A stretch of 64,000 bases of DNA. Source: Amarolinea aalborgensis. GTDB lineage: Bacteria; Chloroflexota; Anaerolineae; SSC4; Amarolineaceae. Below, one piece after another: positions 38,822-48,013 of the stretch. The notes under the pieces were generated by a model. The model did not search any database. It was not told where the DNA came from and saw nothing but the letters and a program-made list of their open reading frames with translations. The position numbers were made by a program, and so were the translations under genes. Every line of letters starts with the position of its first letter. Positions within the stretch are counted from its first letter, which is position 1. The DNA lies in NCBI RefSeq assembly GCF_900491745.1, contig NZ_UETR01000001.1, positions 124,001 to 188,000 on the forward strand, in the 5' to 3' direction.

Positions 38822-40480
38822 CTATCTTCTCGCGATGAGGAGTATCTGATTGTCGCTCCTCGGTGGAGAGGAGGAAGCAGCCTGCACCCGCCACAAGACG
38901 CCGACCGGCTGCAGGTCGTAGCGCAGGGCCAGGTCTTCGTCAGGATCGGTCGTGAAAATCGGGCGCTGGCCGAGTTGGCTCTCGATCAGATCGCTCACAT
39001 CCGGCCCGGCGCTGACCGCGAGGTCCGGCCAACGCTGCGCCAGGTGGCGGCGATACCAGTCAAAATTCCACAGCGTGCGTTCCACGACGGCCACATCGGG
39101 CCGCTCTCCCAGTCCATCCTGCACATACCATAAGGCAAAGGTGTGTTCATCACCGCTGGCGATGAGCAAGGCGTTGGGCGCGGCCGCGGCCAGCGCATCC
39201 TGCGCATACTGGCGGGCCGTTTGGTCGCGGCTGAGATCAACGGCGGCCCAGTTGCGCCACAGCAGCAGCGCCGGCACCAGGCAGACGAGCCAGGCCAGCC
39301 CGGCAACCTGTCGGCGCGCCAACCACGCGGCTACGGCCAGCACCCCGGCGGCCTGCCACAGCGCCGCCAGCAGGAAGACGGGCAGCAGGTAGACGAACGC
39401 ATCCACGGTGGCGTAACCGAGGGCGTAGAGTGCAACCAGGAGCGCAGCGCCGACCGTCGCCAGGGCCAGGCGCCGATCCTGGGCTGCCAGCCGCCGCAGT
39501 CCGAGCGCGGCCAGGGCCAGCCCCGGCCAGGCCAGCGGCTGCGCCAACAGGCCAGCCCAGGCGCGCAGGCGGATCAACATCTCAGGCAGGGTCAAGCCAA
39601 AGAGGGCGCCGCGGTACAGTTGCGCGCTGACCAGCCACCAAAAGCCGCCTGGTGTGGTCGGATCGCCCCAGCGCAGCGTGGGCTGACGACCGGCCGCCAG
39701 CGGCAGGTAGACGTAGACGGCCAACCCGGCCAGGAAGGGCAGCAGCAAACCAAAGAGGCGGCGCGCCGCGATGAGCGGGGGAAGTTTGGCGCCAAAGCCC
39801 AAGAGCAGCCAGGGGCCAATGAAGATGAGCGAGAGGTGATTGCCGAGGCCGAGGCCAAAGACGAAGGCGGCCAGGCGGCGGCGAGCCAGTGCATTGGGCG
39901 ACTGAGGCAGGGTCAACGCGGCGATCAATGCCACAAAAAGGGTGTGCAGCGCATAAACTTCAACCAGGATCGCCTGCGACCAGAAGGTGAATTGAAAGGC
40001 CAGGGCCAGCCCGCCCAGCGCGGCCGCGGCGCGCACGCCTGGCTGCCGCGGCCACAGGGTCTGCACCAGCCAGGCGACCAGGGCGGCGGCGATCGCCGCG
40101 CTGAGAGCCGAGAGCAAGGCCACGCGGCGTGCCAGTTCGCCGACTGGTAGATGGGTGAACAGCCAGGCGAGCAGCGTCCAGGTCGGGTAGCCCGGCGGAT
40201 GCGGGACGCCGAGCACGGCCGCAGCGACGGCCAGTTCACCGCTGTCCGCGCCATCGTGCCGCCAGGTGATGGAGGGCGCCAGGGTGACCAGGTAGACCGC
40301 GAGCGCGGCCAACCCCACCAACAGCGCCATGCCCAGCGCGCCCCAGTCACGCGGCGCGGCCGGCGGCGACAGGATGAGATCGGCCGCGGCTGACGCACGC
40401 GGGGCAAGGCGCTGGCGGTCGGCAAACCGGGCGGCAGCCCGCGGCGGCGATCTGCGAGTCGCCCCTTGTGGGCCAAGCAT
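38822..40480 (-). CDS. DUF2723 integral membrane glycosyltransferase-like protein
   Basis: 552 aa with about ten membrane helices. The N-terminal motif TWRHDGADSGELAVAAAVLG with HPPGYP is the hallmark of DUF2723, a family related to protein O-mannosyltransferases (TMEM260). The acidic DSGEL lies in the first outer loop, where GT-C enzymes bind metal or sugar donor. The soluble C-terminal part follows a last helix near residue 400. It closes the surface-polysaccharide operon, so it may glycosylate exported proteins such as the Thr-rich one encoded just upstream. That substrate link is inferred. Confidence 0.8.
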   Translation of the reverse strand: MLGPQGATRRSPPRAAARFADRQRLAPRASAAADLILSPPAAPRDWGALGMALLVGLAALAVYLVTLAPSITWRHDGADSGELAVAAAVLGVPHPPGYPTWTLLAWLFTHLPVGELARRVALLSALSAAIAAALVAWLVQTLWPRQPGVRAAAALGGLALAFQFTFWSQAILVEVYALHTLFVALIAALTLPQSPNALARRRLAAFVFGLGLGNHLSLIFIGPWLLLGFGAKLPPLIAARRLFGLLLPFLAGLAVYVYLPLAAGRQPTLRWGDPTTPGGFWWLVSAQLYRGALFGLTLPEMLIRLRAWAGLLAQPLAWPGLALAALGLRRLAAQDRRLALATVGAALLVALYALGYATVDAFVYLLPVFLLAALWQAAGVLAVAAWLARRQVAGLAWLVCLVPALLLWRNWAAVDLSRDQTARQYAQDALAAAAPNALLIASGDEHTFALWYVQDGLGERPDVAVVERTLWNFDWYRRHLAQRWPDLAVSAGPDVSDLIESQLGQRPIFTTDPDEDLALRYDLQPVGVLWRVQAASSSPPRSDNQILLIARR

Positions 40481-40529
40481 GTGGACTGCCCCCGTACTCG
40501 AATGCGCCTGTGCGCCTTGCCTGGCCGTG

Positions 40530-41339
40530 TCAGCGCCCAGCCGCGCGTGAAAGATCGCCGCCCACCGCGGGCAGGAAAGCGGGCGGCAAGCCCACCGTCA
40601 GCACGGCCGCGCCCGCGCCGGCGCGCGCCTCGATGTCGAACACGGAACCGAGCGGGACGCCGCTGCCGACGCTGAAGACCAGCGTAAGGGTTTGCGGCCG
40701 GTTCGGCGCCAGGTTAGTGAGGCGCCAGCGTGATCCGTTGGCATCGAAAGCGCCGGCGGCGGCCTGAGCAGTCGTCAAGACCAGCGCGGGCGGCGCCACC
40801 AGGCTCACGTCGCCCTGCTCCAGCGCCACCGTGCCGACGTTGACCGCTGTGACCGTGACGGTGAAGACCTGGCCGGGCGTCACCATCACCGTGCCAGTAA
40901 TCGCCACACTGAGACCCGCCGTACCAACTGGGGGCGTGACCGTTGGCGTACCGACGACCGTCCTCACCGGCGTGGGGGTTGCCGTCGGGGGCGCGTTGGT
41001 GGGGGTGAAAGTGGGCGGCGCTGCCGTCGGCGTATCTGTGGCGCCAGGCGCCGGCGTCTTGGTCGGGCCAGGAACTGGCGTTGCCGTAGGAGCCGAATTG
41101 GTCGGCGTCGCCGTGGGCGCCAGGCGCGTGGGGGTGGCGGTGGGCGGTGGTCGTGTAGGCGTGACGGTAGGCGGCGCGACCGTGGGCGTCGCCGTGGCCG
41201 GCGCTGGCGTTGCTGTGCGCGTGGGCACGGTCTGCAGCCGCTCGCTGCGTGAAGTGCGCGCGGCGTGGACCGGCAGGAGCACAAAGGCCATCATCGCCGC
41301 CAGCGTCAAGCCAGCCAGAACTAGTCTTGAATAACGCAT
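40530..41339 (-). CDS. secreted Thr/Pro-rich protein with DUF11-like domain
   Basis: 269 aa from ATG 41339 (GAGG seven bases upstream); the frame extends to a TTG at 41351. A signal peptide is followed by about 110 residues of TPT/APT-type repeats and a C-terminal beta-sandwich domain (GTVMVTPGQVFTVTVTAVNV...LTLVFSVGSGVPLGSVFDI) resembling DUF11/conserved-repeat domains. The Thr-rich stretch would be a good O-glycosylation substrate. It lies between glycosyltransferase genes of the EPS operon. I see no catalytic motif. Confidence 0.65.
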   Translation of the reverse strand: MRYSRLVLAGLTLAAMMAFVLLPVHAARTSRSERLQTVPTRTATPAPATATPTVAPPTVTPTRPPPTATPTRLAPTATPTNSAPTATPVPGPTKTPAPGATDTPTAAPPTFTPTNAPPTATPTPVRTVVGTPTVTPPVGTAGLSVAITGTVMVTPGQVFTVTVTAVNVGTVALEQGDVSLVAPPALVLTTAQAAAGAFDANGSRWRLTNLAPNRPQTLTLVFSVGSGVPLGSVFDIEARAGAGAAVLTVGLPPAFLPAVGGDLSRAAGR

Positions 41340-41354
41340 AGAGTACCTCAAGGT

Positions 41355-42950
41355 TCAGTACGAGCCCTCGCCGCGCAGCACAGCCGGCAAGGTTTTCAAT
41401 AAAATGGCGACATCGCGCCACAGCGAATAATGCTCGATGTATTCCACTTCCAGCGCCACCCGCTGGGCAAGCGTCAAATCGCCGCGCCCGTTGATCTGCA
41501 TCGGTCCGGTCATGCCCGGCTTGACCGAAAGGCGGCGGCGCTGCCAATCGTTATAGCGGGCGACCAGGGCTGCTTCTTCCGGCCGCGGCCCTACCAGGCT
41601 CATCTCACCGCGCAGGACGTTCACGAACTGCGGCAGTTCGTCCAGGCTGAAACGGCGCAGCCAGCGGCCCACGCGCGTCACGCGGGGGTCATCGCGAATC
41701 TTGTAGGCCGGCTCCGACAAGGCGTCCAGGTCAACCACCTCATGGCGCCGCAGTTCCGCATTATCCACCATCGAGCGAAATTTGTACACTCGAAAGAGAC
41801 GACCATTTTCGCCGACCCGATCCTGGCTAAAGAAGATCGGCCCGCGCGTGTCCAGCTTGATGGCAATGGCAATGACGACCATCGGCAGCAGGCTGATGGC
41901 CAGGCCGACGACTGCGCCGCTGACGTCGAGCAGGCGCTTGCCCACACGCTGCCAGGCGCTGAGCACGGGCCGCCGCGCCCCTTGCGCATCGCCCCGAAAG
42001 TGGAAACGGCCAGCGGCAAAGCCGGCGGTCAAGGTAAGCGCGCGCACGGCCAGCATGAACGGCGCGACCAGGCCGACAGGCCAATCTTTGCGCAGGGCTT
42101 TGACCGTGAAAGGCAGCGCGCTGAGCAGAAAAGCCAACGTGAGCGCGGCCGCGCCCCATAACGCTGGCCGCCAGAATAAGGCCAGCGGCAGCGCGGCCAA
42201 CGCCAGCGTGATCAGCGCCATTTGCACCTTGAGCACCTGCGGGGTGTGCGAATCTTTCACCAGGCGCTCCGGCAGCCAGCGGGTCAGCAGCGCTTTGTAA
42301 TAGCCAATGTAGAATTTGCGCCGTACATACTCGGCCAGGGTTTTGTCATGCTGATGATAAACCTGGGCGTCGGGTACGAACCGCATGTGGTACCCTTTTT
42401 GCGCCAGGCGGAAGGAAAACTCCTGGTCTTCGTTCGAACCGGTGCTGAAGATCGTATCAAACCCGTTATTTTCCAGGAACACGGCGCGGCGATACCCGGC
42501 CGAGTAGGTATCAATGAAGTCTATGTATTCCTGCGTGCGCATGCGGTCATAGCGATCTTCGTACTCGATCTGGACAAAGCGCGCCGCCAGCTCACGCTGA
42601 CGCGTGAGATAGGCGCCCTTGACGCCGATAATATCTGCACGCGCAAAGGCAGCCGCCATTGCCGCCAGCCAACCGGGCGCGGGTTCACAGTCGCTGTCAA
42701 TGAAAAGAACCAGATCCCCGCACGCCTCGCGCACGCCGTGGTTGCGAGCGCCGCCGGGACCCTGGTTGGGCTGCGTAATCACTCGCACCCCCAGCGCCTG
42801 GGCCAGGGCCGCAGTGCCGTCCTGTGAGCCATCGTCCACGACGATCACTTCCACCGGCTGCGGCCACTGCTCGATCTGCGCGAGCAGGGCGCGCAGCCCG
42901 GCGCCCAGCGTATGCTCGGCGTTGTAGGCCGGGATGACCACCGAAATCAA
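41355..42950 (-). CDS. GT2 glycosyltransferase fused to polyprenyl-phosphate phosphoglycosyl transferase
   Basis: 531 aa. Residues 1-230 are a GT2 fold (SVVIPAYNAEHTLGAGL, VIVVDDGSQDGT, DSDCEP as the DxD site). After two or three hydrophobic segments, residues about 325-531 match monotopic phosphoglycosyl transferases (KRLLDVSGAVVGLAISLLPM, FRVYKFRSM, SLDELPQFVNVLRGEMSLVG, GPRPEE). Such enzymes transfer a sugar phosphate to undecaprenyl phosphate; the GT2 half could then add the second sugar. The start is TTG overlapping the upstream stop (TTGA). The fusion would couple the first two steps of repeat-unit assembly. Confidence 0.85.
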   Translation of the reverse strand: MISVVIPAYNAEHTLGAGLRALLAQIEQWPQPVEVIVVDDGSQDGTAALAQALGVRVITQPNQGPGGARNHGVREACGDLVLFIDSDCEPAPGWLAAMAAAFARADIIGVKGAYLTRQRELAARFVQIEYEDRYDRMRTQEYIDFIDTYSAGYRRAVFLENNGFDTIFSTGSNEDQEFSFRLAQKGYHMRFVPDAQVYHQHDKTLAEYVRRKFYIGYYKALLTRWLPERLVKDSHTPQVLKVQMALITLALAALPLALFWRPALWGAAALTLAFLLSALPFTVKALRKDWPVGLVAPFMLAVRALTLTAGFAAGRFHFRGDAQGARRPVLSAWQRVGKRLLDVSGAVVGLAISLLPMVVIAIAIKLDTRGPIFFSQDRVGENGRLFRVYKFRSMVDNAELRRHEVVDLDALSEPAYKIRDDPRVTRVGRWLRRFSLDELPQFVNVLRGEMSLVGPRPEEAALVARYNDWQRRRLSVKPGMTGPMQINGRGDLTLAQRVALEVEYIEHYSLWRDVAILLKTLPAVLRGEGSY

Positions 42951-44038
42951 GGTCGCGCCTCCTCGGACTTGCGCCGTTCGCCGGCGCGCAGGTCGCGCAC
43001 GATAGCCGATGGCGCATCTCGGCGCAGTTGCCAGGTCTGCCAGAGCAAGGCCAGACCACCGCTAATCATCAGGGCAAGCGGGGCCACGATGTATAGCAGT
43101 ACGCCAACGGCAAAGCCATGCACCGCGGCCACGCCAAACCAGGTCAGCGTCAGTTGGCACAGATATTGGAAGACGCCAATTTTGCCCGGAGAACTGGGAA
43201 CGCTGATGCCTGCCTGGAGAACGGCAAGCAAGGTGAACGAAACAACCCAATCACCGGGGATGCCCAGCGCCAGCAGCGTCAAATAGTTGGTGGAGCCGGC
43301 CAGGAGCCAGATGGCAAGCGACCAGAGAACAACCCGTATGACCACCGGGGGATAACGGAACGCGTCCAGGCCGCGCAGGGCTGCATCCAGCCACCCAATC
43401 CAGCGTCCACCGCGGTTATTGGGCAGGCGGTCGAGGGCGCGACGCGCCAGGGACATCCACTGCTGGCGCCAGTGCAGGCCGATGATCGCGCCCGCCAGTA
43501 AGGCGAGCGCAGCCAGGATCATCGTGGTGCGCCGGCTCGTCAGGGCGGCGGCGCCCGCGGCGTTGGATGCCACCAGGAAAGGCGATAGGGTCAAAACGCA
43601 CAAGGCCAGCATCGCCAGGTCAAGCATTTTTTCGACGCCGACCGTGGCCAACGTTTGCGCTTTGCTATCGCCAAAGCGGGCGCCAACCAGGTAGGCGCGC
43701 AGCAGTTCGCCGCCGCGAACAGGAATGGCTAAAGAGACCGCTTGGCCGCTCAGTAGGATGGCGAACAACGAATGAACGGGCAGATGACGGTGATGTGGGT
43801 AGAAGAGCAAGCGCCAACGCGCGGCTTTGGCTAGATTGGTCACCAAAACCGACAACAAGGCCAGGGCCACCCAGGTCAGCTGCGCCTGTCGCAGACTGAC
43901 CAGCACGGCGTCGAACGCGATGTCGCGTAAGGCCAGCCACAAGCAAAGAAGGCTAACGGCCAATCCCAGCCCCACGCGGCCATAACGTCGCCAGCGCTGG
44001 TCTGGGGGAACAACGGGCGCCTGGTCATCCATGTCCAT
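42947..44038 (-). CDS. lysylphosphatidylglycerol synthase TM-region family (UPF0104) membrane protein
   Basis: 363 aa, about eight membrane helices, with typical family features in GGELLRAYLVGARFGDSKA and ISVPSSPGKIGVFQYLC. In polysaccharide loci these proteins are flippase-like and thought to act on polyprenyl-linked glycans or phospholipids. It overlaps the GT2-PGT gene by four bases, so the two are probably translationally coupled and act on the same lipid-linked intermediate. The assignment to lipid flipping is inference. Confidence 0.8.
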   Translation of the reverse strand: MDMDDQAPVVPPDQRWRRYGRVGLGLAVSLLCLWLALRDIAFDAVLVSLRQAQLTWVALALLSVLVTNLAKAARWRLLFYPHHRHLPVHSLFAILLSGQAVSLAIPVRGGELLRAYLVGARFGDSKAQTLATVGVEKMLDLAMLALCVLTLSPFLVASNAAGAAALTSRRTTMILAALALLAGAIIGLHWRQQWMSLARRALDRLPNNRGGRWIGWLDAALRGLDAFRYPPVVIRVVLWSLAIWLLAGSTNYLTLLALGIPGDWVVSFTLLAVLQAGISVPSSPGKIGVFQYLCQLTLTWFGVAAVHGFAVGVLLYIVAPLALMISGGLALLWQTWQLRRDAPSAIVRDLRAGERRKSEEARP

Positions 44039-44079
44039 TGTCAGCAGCCTGGCGAATCAGAGAAGCCTGCGCATGTCGT

Positions 44080-45816
44080 CTACTGCGAGCGATTGGACGG
44101 AAAAATGGTCGCCAAACGGCGTGCGGCCGAGCGCCACACACTGACGCCGCTACGACCGCGCCGCACTGCGGTGGGCGCCGCGCCGTCGCTGCTGCCGCTG
44201 GCGCCGTTGCTGCTGCGCGACTTTTTCTCCCCATCGCCCTTGTCACTGTCGCCATAGTAGCGATGGTAGTAGTAGTAATAACCATCGGTGTTGGTGGGGC
44301 TGAGGCGATTCAAGGCCACGCCCAGGATGTGCGCACCGACCTTGCCCAATTCCTCAGCCGCTCGACGCGCCAACGGCTCGCGGGTTTCGCCCGAATCCAC
44401 CACCAGCAGCACGCCATCTAGCTGGCGCGCGAGGACGGCCGAATCGGTCACGGCCAGGGCCGGCGGGCTGTCGAAGATGATGATGTCGGCTACGCTCTTC
44501 AACGCGTCAATCAGGTCGCCCATGCGATGAGAACCGAGAAGCTCTGACGGGTTTGGCGGCAGCGGTCCGCTTGTCAACACCGACAGATTCTTGATCTGCG
44601 TCGGCTGGATCAGGTGTACTAGCGTTGACGGGTCAGGAGTGGTCAGCAGTGCGCTGGTCAGCCCCAGGTTGTTGGGCACATTGAAGACCTTGTGAATGAC
44701 CGGCCGGCGCAGGTCGGTGTCAATCAGAATGACTTTCTGACCCGTTTGGGCCATGACGGCGGCCAGGTTGGAGGCGGTCGTGCTCTTGCCTTCGCTCGGA
44801 TTGGCGCTAGTCACCAACAGCGTGCGAATCGGCTTGTCCAGGCTGGAGAACTGGATATTGGTGCGCAAAATGCGATACGCCTCTGAGATAGGCGATTTCG
44901 GATTCACGAAGGTTACTAATTGGCGATCGGCATCCGAATCCGCGCTATCCTGGCGCGTGCGCGGAATCGCGCCCAGGGTTGAGAGCTTGAGTGCATTGAC
45001 CACATCGTCTGGGTTCTTGATGGTGTCATCCAGGTATTCGATCAGCAGCACGCCGCCGGTCGCCAGCACCATGCCGACCAGCAAGCCGAGCAGAGAGTTC
45101 AGAAGGACACGCGGCCGAATCGGTTTCTTGGGCACCTCGGCCGGTTCGACGATGGAGACGGTGTCCGTGGCGCGGGCCTCATTCAGGCGCAGGTCTTCGA
45201 AGCTCTTAACCAGGTTTGCATAACTGTTGCGATACTGCTGCAGGCTGTCGCGAAATCGCGAAAGATCGGCCTCTTGCGCGCCCGTGCGGTTTTGGATGGC
45301 CTCCAATTCGGTGATTTTTGCCTGCACCTGCGAGATGTTCGTGGAAAGGGTGCGAATTTCCTTGTCCAGGCTTTCACGGGAACCCTTGAATCTCTGAAGC
45401 TGGCGTTCGGTGTGCTGCTCGATAAAGACCTCGGGAATCGTGTTGGCAATTTGGGTTGCCAGTTCTTTGTCGGTGTCTTCCGCGTCCACGCGAATGAGCT
45501 GCGTATCCTGGATAGGCTGCACGCTGATGTCAGATTTCAGTTCGGTAAGGCCAAGTCGCGCGGTCACTGCATCCAACACCGGTCGCGTCAACATCAACTG
45601 AGCGAAGGTTTGGGCCTGACGCTCGCTGGCAATGATCGTGCCATAAACGCTCTCGTTGACGCTGGAAGCCTGATCCACGAAGATCGTGGCGGTTGCCCGG
45701 TAGACGGGTGTGGTGTTCCGACTAACCGCATAGGTGACGCCGCCAACCAGCAGCGTTCCCAACAGGACGAACCAGAGCCAGCGCCGAAGAATGGCCCCAT
45801 ATTGACGTAATTCCAT
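44080..45816 (-). CDS. Wzz-type chain-length regulator fused to BY-type tyrosine autokinase
   Basis: 578 aa; ATG with GAGG upstream. The N-terminal Wzz domain has two membrane helices and a coiled coil (about 130-215). The cytoplasmic kinase has Walker A NPSEGKST (about 342), Walker A' VILIDTDLRRP (about 362) and Walker B IIIFDSPPAL. The C-terminal region carries the tyrosine cluster GYYYYYHRYYG (about 510), followed by a Ser/Gly-rich basic tail. Such kinases control EPS polymerisation by cycles of tail phosphorylation. It sits in the EPS operon between the sortase and the flippase-like gene. Confidence 0.9.
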   Translation of the reverse strand: MELRQYGAILRRWLWFVLLGTLLVGGVTYAVSRNTTPVYRATATIFVDQASSVNESVYGTIIASERQAQTFAQLMLTRPVLDAVTARLGLTELKSDISVQPIQDTQLIRVDAEDTDKELATQIANTIPEVFIEQHTERQLQRFKGSRESLDKEIRTLSTNISQVQAKITELEAIQNRTGAQEADLSRFRDSLQQYRNSYANLVKSFEDLRLNEARATDTVSIVEPAEVPKKPIRPRVLLNSLLGLLVGMVLATGGVLLIEYLDDTIKNPDDVVNALKLSTLGAIPRTRQDSADSDADRQLVTFVNPKSPISEAYRILRTNIQFSSLDKPIRTLLVTSANPSEGKSTTASNLAAVMAQTGQKVILIDTDLRRPVIHKVFNVPNNLGLTSALLTTPDPSTLVHLIQPTQIKNLSVLTSGPLPPNPSELLGSHRMGDLIDALKSVADIIIFDSPPALAVTDSAVLARQLDGVLLVVDSGETREPLARRAAEELGKVGAHILGVALNRLSPTNTDGYYYYYHRYYGDSDKGDGEKKSRSSNGASGSSDGAAPTAVRRGRSGVSVWRSAARRLATIFPSNRSQ

Positions 45817-45859
45817 CGAAAACCTCTATCTCAGAACCAAAATATGACTTGAAAACGGA

Positions 45860-46567
45860 TTAGAAAACTTGCGCCAGCTTGGCAACCACAATCACGCGGT
45901 GGGTGTTGCCAAATGAAGGCCAGCAGGTAATCAGCGTCAAGGTGGCGTCAGGCGTTTGTTCCAAATAGCGGGCATTGGCCAAACGCTGCTCCAAAGGAGC
46001 GCCCGTTTCTGGCGTCAAGTCTACGCGCTGCACGCGATAAATGAGGCGCCGGCCGTCAGCCGTCTGCAGTTCAATGTCGCTGCCAGGCGTCAGGCGCGGC
46101 GTTGGCCGGTCCACATCCAGGCTGATCGCTTCAAACACCTTGCCCTTGATGTTGTTATGGCCCGAAATCACGACGTTGCCGGCCGTGCCTGGCGCGGCGC
46201 TGTTGATGTGATGACCCGCGGCATTTTCCGCAATGTCCCATTCCGTCGTGCGCACGCCGTTGGCGTCGGTCACGACGTGCCAACCCACCTCGATCACCGG
46301 TACATCCAACGCCAGCGCGGGAATCAGCAGGCGCGTGGCCGGCGACGATGAGGTCAGGGGAGTTGCCAGGACTACGGGTGTGCTGGTTGCTGATGCAGGC
46401 GCGTCTGTTGGCGGCGCGACCGTTGCTGGCGGCGCCGGCGTTGTGGGAGGAGTGATGCTCGTCGGGGTGGGCGCAACGGTCGCCGTGGGCGCTGGCCCGT
46501 TACAAGCCGCGAGCGTTAAAGCCAGAATCACCAGGCAAAAGCTGCCCAGATTGAATCTCGAATTCAT
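45860..46567 (-). CDS. sortase family lipoprotein
   Basis: 235 aa. A signal peptide with lipobox LAAC is followed by a Thr/Pro linker to about residue 75 and a sortase fold: His in VVISGHNNIKG (about 135), Cys in TLITCWP (the TLxTC motif, about 214) and Arg in THRVIVVAK (about 222). Sortases join proteins to surface polymers by transpeptidation. A lipid-anchored sortase would be held on the outer face of the membrane. Its place in an EPS operon suggests that surface proteins or the polysaccharide are its partners. No LPxTG-type substrate is visible in the window. Confidence 0.8.
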   Translation of the reverse strand: MNSRFNLGSFCLVILALTLAACNGPAPTATVAPTPTSITPPTTPAPPATVAPPTDAPASATSTPVVLATPLTSSSPATRLLIPALALDVPVIEVGWHVVTDANGVRTTEWDIAENAAGHHINSAAPGTAGNVVISGHNNIKGKVFEAISLDVDRPTPRLTPGSDIELQTADGRRLIYRVQRVDLTPETGAPLEQRLANARYLEQTPDATLTLITCWPSFGNTHRVIVVAKLAQVF

Positions 46568-46578
46568 GCGTCAGGTTC

Positions 46579-47874
46579 TCAAGTCCTTTGCTGCAATTCC
46601 TCGATCACGTTGGACTGGCCCAGGGCGATGATCAACCCCAGGAAAATCCACAGAGTGAAGATCGGTTTGGCTCCTGGCGCCACGGCGTCGGTCAGACAAA
46701 ACAGATGAAAGGCCAGCAAGCTTGTCAACAGGCCGCCGCTCAGCAAGCGGAGGGTTGGCGCGGTCGCCTGTTGGTAAAGCCGCCAGCCGATGCCGCCCGC
46801 CAGTAAGAGCACAGCGACATACGCAATCAGGCCAGGGATGCCCAAATCCAGGGCTGTCTGCAAAAAGATGTTGTGGGCATGGCCCACATCGGCCAAAACG
46901 GGATCCATGTCAAAAAAGGGCGCGTACGCGATCGCCAGGCGGCGAAACGTTCCCAGGCCAATGCCGGTGAGGGGAAAATCAGCCACGGCCAGCAACCCCC
47001 GCCGCCAGATGTCCATCCTTCCCACCAAATTGGCCGGATTCGCGCCCGGCAAGGCCCAAAGCCAATGGCCTCCGCTGCGCAGCAGCCAGTAAGCGCCCAC
47101 GCCCACCACAGGCAGCAGCGCCGCCAGGCGCCACTGCCAAATCAGGGCGACGACGCCCGCCGCGAGTAGAAGACCCAGCATGGCGCTGCGCGACTGCGTC
47201 AGCAGGAGAACCACGCCCTGCGTGACCACGATAACCGTGAGCAGCGCCCGCTGCCAGGGCAGCGCCCACGCCGGCCAGGCCGGATCTGCGCTGCGCCGCC
47301 AGGCGCCCCACCAGAGGGCAACGGTGAGCGGCAAGAAAAGGGTAATCATGCCGGCGATTTCATTAGGATGGAAATCGCCGCCCTGCAAACGCTGGCGCAG
47401 CGCTTCCGGCAGGCGCGGGACCACGCGATAAAGGCCGGCCAGGTTGAAAACTTTGCCCTCGAACCAGTCCGCGCCGAGCGCGCCGAGCAAGGCCAGGCCA
47501 AAGCCCATCAGCACGAGCGCGGCGACCCACAGCCAGACCTGACGCGCACGCTGCGTCGAGTTGACGACCGTATAGAAAGCCGCCAGGCTCAGCACGATGC
47601 CGAGCAGCTTCGGCGTAGCCAATGCCGGATCCACGGCCTGCCAGGCGCCCACAAGCGCCATCATCGCCAACAGGGCCAACGGCCAGTCGAGCGGCGTGCG
47701 ACGCGTCAAGGCGCCGCGGCGTTGCCAGCGCGCCAGCCAGGGCAGACCCAACAAGGCGAGGGCCAGGGGCGTGATAAAATTGGGAAAGAGCAGGAACGGT
47801 GCGGCCAATAATAAGACGACGCCTTCGTAACGCAGAAGAAAATCGGCTACGTAACGTAAGCCCCGCTTTGGCAT
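46579..47874 (-). CDS. O-antigen ligase/polymerase family membrane protein
   Basis: 431 aa from ATG 47874. The open frame reaches 47985, but the predicted promoter (47930-47958) lies inside that extension, so the shorter start is preferred. There are about eleven membrane helices with a large loop carrying GIGLGTFRRL and HNIFLQTALDLGIPGL, the core of the Wzy_C/O-antigen ligase domain with its HN-x-x-LQ block. It probably polymerises or ligates the EPS repeat unit on its lipid carrier. It is the first gene of the EPS operon, 11 bp before the sortase gene. Confidence 0.8.
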   Translation of the reverse strand: MPKRGLRYVADFLLRYEGVVLLLAAPFLLFPNFITPLALALLGLPWLARWQRRGALTRRTPLDWPLALLAMMALVGAWQAVDPALATPKLLGIVLSLAAFYTVVNSTQRARQVWLWVAALVLMGFGLALLGALGADWFEGKVFNLAGLYRVVPRLPEALRQRLQGGDFHPNEIAGMITLFLPLTVALWWGAWRRSADPAWPAWALPWQRALLTVIVVTQGVVLLLTQSRSAMLGLLLAAGVVALIWQWRLAALLPVVGVGAYWLLRSGGHWLWALPGANPANLVGRMDIWRRGLLAVADFPLTGIGLGTFRRLAIAYAPFFDMDPVLADVGHAHNIFLQTALDLGIPGLIAYVAVLLLAGGIGWRLYQQATAPTLRLLSGGLLTSLLAFHLFCLTDAVAPGAKPIFTLWIFLGLIIALGQSNVIEELQQRT

Positions 47875-47929
47875 GATGTGTGATGCATCAGAATTTGTCA
47901 AAAAAATACGCCGCCCGTGCGACGCGGTG

Positions 47930-47958
47930 ATTGTAGCCGATGATGACCCAAAAGGCAA
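47930..47958 (-). promoter_or_regulatory. promoter of the EPS operon
   Basis: On the minus strand TTGCCT (47958-47953), a 17-bp spacer, TACAAT (47935-47930); the predicted start is near 47923 with a leader of about 50 bases. It stands back to back with the histidine kinase promoter. Confidence 0.55.
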
Positions 47959-47978
47959 ATGGCGTTGACTTATTTGCT

Positions 47979-48007
47979 TTGACATTTGCGCGGCGGTTTG
48001 CTAAGAT
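47979..48007 (+). promoter_or_regulatory. promoter of the two-component operon
   Basis: TTGACA (47979-47984), 17-bp spacer, TAAGAT (48002-48007). The predicted start of transcription coincides with the ATG at 48014, which has no ribosome site, so the mRNA may be leaderless. Confidence 0.6.
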
Positions 48008-48013
48008 GAGACC

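Noticed and set aside
40831..41334. Plus-strand open frame of repeated GVAVGV
   Set aside because: It is the antisense shadow of the TPT/APT-coding region of the secreted Thr/Pro protein; the same effect occurs at 7462-7755 and 12989-13369.
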